The position numbers and the translations under genes were made by a program. A stretch of DNA of 64,000 nucleotides from DAOTXN01 sp034435435 (GTDB lineage Bacteria; Chloroflexota; Anaerolineae; S140-20): the NCBI GenBank assembly GCA_034435435.1, contig DAOTXN010000089.1:1-64000 (forward strand), written 5' to 3'. The notes below the pieces were generated by a model. That model searched no databases. It was not told the origin of the DNA and was given only the letters and a program-made list of their open reading frames with translations. Shown here piece by piece: positions 59,880-64,000 of the stretch (position 1 is its first letter; each line of letters starts with the position of its first letter).

Positions 59880-62246
59880 ATGATGAAAGAAACTCAGATC
59901 ACTTACCGCCGCATGGATTCCATCGGCAGCCGACTGCTCGTGGCTTTCGTGGCGATTGCCTTTTTGCCGGCCAGCGTCATCAGCGCCGTTTCAGTCGTGT
60001 CGGGCTTGCGCAATGGGCGGCAACAGGTGCTCAACCAATTAGAGTCGGTGATTACGCTCAAAGAGGCCGAGATTGCCGCGTGGCTTAACAGGCTGACAAC
60101 CAGTCTTCCCCCCATGTTGGCCGGCGAGCAGGGGGCCGAGTATGCCAGCCGATTGCTGCAGGCAGCCGTGACCCCTGCGCAGCGTCAGGAGGCCTACGTC
60201 GAGCTGCGGAGTCGCTTTCGCCAGACCATGATACCGACGCAACTGTTCGAGGAAGTTTTTTTGATGGATCGCGAGGGCCGGGTGCTGCTATCTACGGATA
60301 TCACGCAGGAAGGCAAGGTACTGCGCAACCAGCCTTTTTTTCAGCAGGGTCTAAAGGGGGCCTACGTCCATCCGCCTTCCTATTCCCCGTCGCTGGGCCG
60401 GATGTCGGTCATTGCGGTCCAGCCGGTGCTCGATCGGCAGGGGCATACATTGGGTATACTAGCCGGTCGCGCCAGCCTTGACACGCTGAATGAGATCATG
60501 GTCGAGCGGGCCGGTTTGGGCGAGACAGGGGAAACCTATCTGGTGGGCGCCAACCACGCCGTTCTCAGCGAGTTACGCTTTGTCTCCCCAGAGCAAAGCG
60601 TCAACATCTACGTGCGCACCGCGGGCGCCAATGCTGCGCTGAAAGCGCACATTGACGGCTCCGGGCTGTATGACGACTACCGAGGGGTGGCTGTGATTGG
60701 CGTCTATCGCTGGCTACCCGAGTTCCAAGTGGCCTTGTTGGCCGAACAAGATCAGTCGGAAGCTTTCCGGGTGGCCTATGCGACTTTGCGGGCCAATCTG
60801 GGCGTGGCGCTGGTTTGTGTGACGCTCGCCGTGTTCGCCTCTGTGCTGGTCGCCCGCAGCATTGCCGCCCCGCTGGCCCGACTGGCCGAAACCGCAACGC
60901 TGATCGCCGCAGGCAATCTGGAAGTACAGGCGCCGGTACGCACGCAAGATGAAACGGGTCAGTTGGCCCAAGTCTTTAATCATATGACGGCCCAATTACG
61001 CGGCCTGATCGGTAACCTGGAGCAGCAAATAGCCGAACGCAAGCAGGCAGAGGCGGCGCTGCGGGAAAGCGAAGCGAGATATCGCAACATTTTTGAGACG
61101 GCGGCCGTGTCTATTTGGGAAGAGGATTTTACGGCCATCAAGGTCGCCGTTGACGAGTTGAAAAGCCAAGGCATTACTGACATTCGAGCCTATCTGGAAG
61201 AACATCCCGAATTCATATCTCAAGCCGCGCAGTTGATCGAGATTGTAGACGTCAATCGTGCGACGCTCAGGATGTATGGCGCCGAAAGCAAAGACGCATT
61301 GGTGGGGGCATTGGAAAAAATAATAGTTCCTGAAACTGTATCAACGCTGCGTGAAGAGATCGTCGCCATCGCTGAAGGGCAGACCTTTTTTGAGACAGAG
61401 ACCGTCAACCGGACCTTACAGGGAGAGCCATTCAACGTATGGTTGACGATGGCTATTCCTGTTGAGACAGAAGCGTTGGACAGTGTGCTGGTAAGTATCA
61501 TAGACATCACCGAGCGCAAGCGAGCCGAGGACGAACGAGAAGCGCTGATCGCTGAATTGGAGGCCAAGAATGCCGAGCTGGAACGCTTCACTTATACCGT
61601 CTCTCACGACCTAAAGAGTCCTCTCATCACCATTCAAGGATTCCTAGGCTTTCTGAAACAAGAGATAGAGGAAGGAAACATTGAGCGCGCCAAAGCCGAT
61701 ATTACGCGCATCGCTGGCGCCGCGGCCAAGATGCATCAGTTGTTGAGTGATTTGCTAGAGTTGTCGCGTGTTGGTCGGCTGATGAACTCGCCGCAAAAAG
61801 TGTCTTTTGGCGAGCTAGCGCGCGAGGCGGTGAGCATGGTGACCGGGCGGTTGACAGAACGAGGCGTCGTGATAGACATCGCCCCCGACATGTCCGAGGT
61901 CTATGGCGACCGCGCCCGGCTACGTGAGGTGCTAGAAAACCTGCTGGACAACGCGGTCAAGTATATGGGCGAGCAGCCGCAACCGCGGGTTGAGATCGGA
62001 GTCCGATGCGACTCGGGAGAAACCGTGTTTTTTGTGCGCGACAATGGCGTCGGCATCGATCCCAACTATCAAGACAAGGTGTTTGGTTTGTTTGAAAAGC
62101 TGGACCACCGCAGCGAGGGCACGGGCGTGGGACTGGCCATCGTCAAGCGCATCGTCGAGGTGCACGGCGGGCGGATATGGGTTGAATCGGAAGGGATTGG
62201 ACAGGGGAGTACCTTTTGTTTTACCCTGCCGAGGTGTGAAGCGTGA
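59880..62246 (+). CDS. Membrane sensor histidine kinase: dCache, HAMP, PAS
   Basis: 788 residues. Helix 1 (LLVAFVAIAFLPASVISAVSVV), dCache-type periplasmic sensor up to about residue 295 (FLMDREGRVLLSTD, LGETGETYLVGANHAVLSE, VIGVYRWLPEFQVALLAEQD), helix 2 (LGVALVCVTLAVFASVLVA), HAMP, PAS (YRNIFETAAVSIWEEDFTAIK), HisKA YTVSHDLKSPL (His 576), HATPase_c NLLDNAVKYMGEQ, DNGVGI, GTGVGLAIVKRI. The dCache part fits a small-molecule receptor. ATG 59880 is chosen; alternatives lie 3 and 33 nt inside. 78 bp after the previous kinase. Confidence 0.9.
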   Translation: MMKETQITYRRMDSIGSRLLVAFVAIAFLPASVISAVSVVSGLRNGRQQVLNQLESVITLKEAEIAAWLNRLTTSLPPMLAGEQGAEYASRLLQAAVTPAQRQEAYVELRSRFRQTMIPTQLFEEVFLMDREGRVLLSTDITQEGKVLRNQPFFQQGLKGAYVHPPSYSPSLGRMSVIAVQPVLDRQGHTLGILAGRASLDTLNEIMVERAGLGETGETYLVGANHAVLSELRFVSPEQSVNIYVRTAGANAALKAHIDGSGLYDDYRGVAVIGVYRWLPEFQVALLAEQDQSEAFRVAYATLRANLGVALVCVTLAVFASVLVARSIAAPLARLAETATLIAAGNLEVQAPVRTQDETGQLAQVFNHMTAQLRGLIGNLEQQIAERKQAEAALRESEARYRNIFETAAVSIWEEDFTAIKVAVDELKSQGITDIRAYLEEHPEFISQAAQLIEIVDVNRATLRMYGAESKDALVGALEKIIVPETVSTLREEIVAIAEGQTFFETETVNRTLQGEPFNVWLTMAIPVETEALDSVLVSIIDITERKRAEDEREALIAELEAKNAELERFTYTVSHDLKSPLITIQGFLGFLKQEIEEGNIERAKADITRIAGAAAKMHQLLSDLLELSRVGRLMNSPQKVSFGELAREAVSMVTGRLTERGVVIDIAPDMSEVYGDRARLREVLENLLDNAVKYMGEQPQPRVEIGVRCDSGETVFFVRDNGVGIDPNYQDKVFGLFEKLDHRSEGTGVGLAIVKRIVEVHGGRIWVESEGIGQGSTFCFTLPRCEA

Positions 62247-62275
62247 ATTTACGTTTCACATCGGAGGTGAAAACT

Positions 62276-62788
62276 ATGCGAAAGGAACTGATCGCGTGTT
62301 TGCTGGTCACGGCGGGTCTGTGGGGGCGCCGGCCTGGATCGCTACGACCGCCAGCAGGATACTTTTGTGCAATATCTGCACGACGATAACGACCCGGCCA
62401 GTATCAGCAGCAGATGATGGTCGCAGGATGCGATGCCTTTATCGCAAAACCGGTCAACGTCAGGAAATTGCTCGGCTTACTAGAGACCCACTTGAAGCTG
62501 GAGTGGGTGTACGACGAGGCGGCGGTCGTCGCTGAGTTGGGCGCGGCGACCGCCGGGCCTGAGACGCCGACCGTCCCTCGCGTAGCTCTGCCGCCGAAAG
62601 AACTGGCGCTTTTGAGGGAATTGGCGACAACAGGTGATATGAGAGGTGTGCAGGAGCGAGCCGCTTACCTGGCGCAGATGGACAAAAAGTATGCGCCGTT
62701 GGCCCGGCGGCTGGAGCAGTTGGCCCGGAGCTTTCAAGAGGAACAGATTTTGGATCTCATCGAGATGCAGCAGGGGGAAGAGCCATGA
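62276..62788 (+). pseudogene. Deletion remnant of a propeller-type hybrid two-component protein
   Basis: Three pieces remain. A signal-peptide start (MRKELIACLLVTAGLW) with a good GGAGGTG site; a fragment GLDRYDRQQDTFVQYLHDDNDPASIS, cited in two halves here, of the kind found in two-component regulator propeller repeats; and a C-terminal piece from QQMMVAGCDAFIAKPVNVRKLLGLLE, the end of a receiver domain, plus the usual helical tail (LALLRELATTGDMRGVQERA, FQEEQILDLIEM). The three are in different frames, so at least two internal deletions removed the propeller, the kinase and most of the receiver. The last piece from ATG 62414 could still be translated as a 124-residue protein; it overlaps the next start (ATGA). 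Confidence 0.7.
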
Positions 62789-64000
62789 GCGACCATGCGC
62801 GGGAAGCGGCTCAATCTAATCTCCATCAGCACACCATCCTGATCGTAGACGACAACCCTGACAACCTGGCGGTGCTCTCGGATCATTTAGAGGCGCACGA
62901 CTTTAGAATCCTGGCGGCTCAGGATGGCGCCAAAGCGCTCGAGCGAGCCGCGCGCGTCCGCCCGGATCTGATTTTGTTAGACGTGATCATGCCGGGCATA
63001 GATGGCTTTGAGACGTGCCGCCGCTTAAAATCGGATGCGGCGACCCAGGATATTCCGATCATCTTTATGACCGTCCTGGGCGGCACAGAAGACAAGCTCA
63101 AAGCATTTAAGCTGGGGGCGGTTGACTATATCACCAAGCCGGTGATGCACCAGGAGGTTCTGGCGCGCATCACCACCCACCTGCGCATTCAGAGCCTGAC
63201 CCGCCAGCTCGAACAAACTCGTGACGAGTTGGCGACGCAGGTGGAGGAAAGAACCACCGAGCTGGTCCAGGCCAATCGGCGCTTGCATTCCGAGATCGCG
63301 GAACGTAAATTGGCCGAAGAGACGGCGCGCAGGAGTGAAGAGCGTCTGCAAACTGTGCTGGACACGGTGCAGGCCGGAATTCTCATTATCGACATCGAAA
63401 CGCACACCATTTTAGATGCGAACCCGGCCGCGCTCCAGATGATCGGCGCGCCGAAAGAAAAAGTGATCGGCGCTGTGTGCCATCAATTTATTTGCCTGGC
63501 CGAACAGGGCCACTGTCCTGTGACCGACCTGGGGCTGGTCGTGGATAATTCAGAGCGGGTCTTGCTCACAGCTAACGGTGAGGCCAGGGCCATCCTCAAA
63601 ACGGCCGCCCCGGTCGAGTTGGGAGGTCGGCGCTGCCTGATCGAAAGCTTTGTTGACATTGCTGAACGCAAGTGGGCCGAAGAAGCGCTGCGCGAGAGCG
63701 AAGAACGTTATCGGGCTTTGTACGAAGACAACCCCTCCATGTATTTCACTGTAGACGCGGATGGCATTGTGCTGTCGGTCAACAAGTTTGGGGCCCAGCA
63801 GCTCGGTTACATGGTAGAGGAACTGGTCGGGCAGTCGGTGCTGCAGGTATTCCACCCAGACGACAAAGCCGCCGTTAGAGATCAATTTGCGGCGTGCATC
63901 CAGAGCGCCGGCGAGGCGGCGAGCTGGGAGTTCCGCAAGGTGCGCCAGGACGGCAGCGTGCTGTGGGTCGAGGAACGAGCGCGCGCCGTGCGCCGGGCCG
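62785..64000 (+). CDS. Response regulator with PAS domains (hybrid kinase start), partial at window end
   Basis: Receiver domain at 15-135 (ILIVDDNPDNLAVL, phosphoacceptor Asp in LILLDVIMPGIDG, Lys in YITKPVMHQ), a coiled coil (RTTELVQANRRLHSEIAERKLAEE), PAS 1 at about 190-300 (LQTVLDTVQAGILIIDIETH) and PAS 2 from about 310 (YRALYEDNPSMYFTVDADG), running past base 64000 without a stop. Proteins of this plan usually end in HisKA-HATPase. It could accept phosphate from the upstream kinases. ATG 62785 overlaps the remnant gene's stop. Confidence 0.87.
   Translation, partial: MSDHAREAAQSNLHQHTILIVDDNPDNLAVLSDHLEAHDFRILAAQDGAKALERAARVRPDLILLDVIMPGIDGFETCRRLKSDAATQDIPIIFMTVLGGTEDKLKAFKLGAVDYITKPVMHQEVLARITTHLRIQSLTRQLEQTRDELATQVEERTTELVQANRRLHSEIAERKLAEETARRSEERLQTVLDTVQAGILIIDIETHTILDANPAALQMIGAPKEKVIGAVCHQFICLAEQGHCPVTDLGLVVDNSERVLLTANGEARAILKTAAPVELGGRRCLIESFVDIAERKWAEEALRESEERYRALYEDNPSMYFTVDADGIVLSVNKFGAQQLGYMVEELVGQSVLQVFHPDDKAAVRDQFAACIQSAGEAASWEFRKVRQDGSVLWVEERARAVRRA

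Overview
The window looks like a chromosome segment of a free-living Chloroflexota bacterium, probably Anaerolineae or Caldilineae-like. This is an inference from gene content: a SARP/BTAD regulator with NB-ARC, a DUF2652 protein, a Chloroflexi-type Tad pilus operon, carotenoid genes, long multi-GAF histidine kinases, and moderately high GC with many short palindromic repeats. No rRNA, CRISPR array, prophage or complete insertion sequence was seen.

Layout. 0-7 kb: truncated SARP regulator, DUF2652/SRPBCC protein, then a redox-signalling operon (receiver-Trx-like-flavin oxidoreductase, UBP zinc finger, cNMP-binding histidine kinase). 7-9 kb: a MITE-like element and a peroxiredoxin whose peroxidatic codon is TGA followed by a good bacterial SECIS-like hairpin, so very likely a selenoprotein. 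8.4-15.9 kb: a minus-strand Fe-S/nucleotide-binding operon (zinc ribbon, DUF5320, ferredoxin, two NifX-like proteins, NifU-like scaffold, two MinD-like ATPases with ferredoxin inserts, MIP18 protein, decayed Trx-VKOR gene, frameshifted Mrp, radical SAM). 16-20 kb: class V aminotransferase and crtI/crtB-like genes. 20-27 kb: SH3-like and lipoprotein genes, two glycosyltransferases, a leaderless HNH gene, LMW phosphatase, a possible NTP transferase and HPF. 27-34 kb: comF-like gene and cpaB-cpaE-cpaF-tadB-tadC.

34-38.5 kb: proline dehydrogenase, nitroreductase, RmlC-like cupin, then a tRNA-Val(UAC) gene split by a 687-nt group I intron that carries a PD-(D/E)XK homing endonuclease, then a sigma factor and a small zinc-finger anti-sigma candidate. 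38.7-45.5 kb: PrkA, YeaH-like and SpoVR genes followed by twin-FHA and formylglycine-generating-enzyme-like genes. 45.5-49 kb: YcaQ-like protein, MntA/HepT toxin-antitoxin pair, acetyltransferase, third MITE copy. 49-64 kb: a paralogous array of sensor histidine kinases with one family 5 solute-binding lipoprotein embedded in it, a deletion remnant of a propeller hybrid kinase, and a response-regulator/PAS protein running off the window.

The three observations most worth following are the selenocysteine peroxiredoxin, the intron-split tRNA-Val with endonuclease coding overlapping the ribozyme core, and the family of palindromic/MITE elements that sit at gene edges and supply stop codons.
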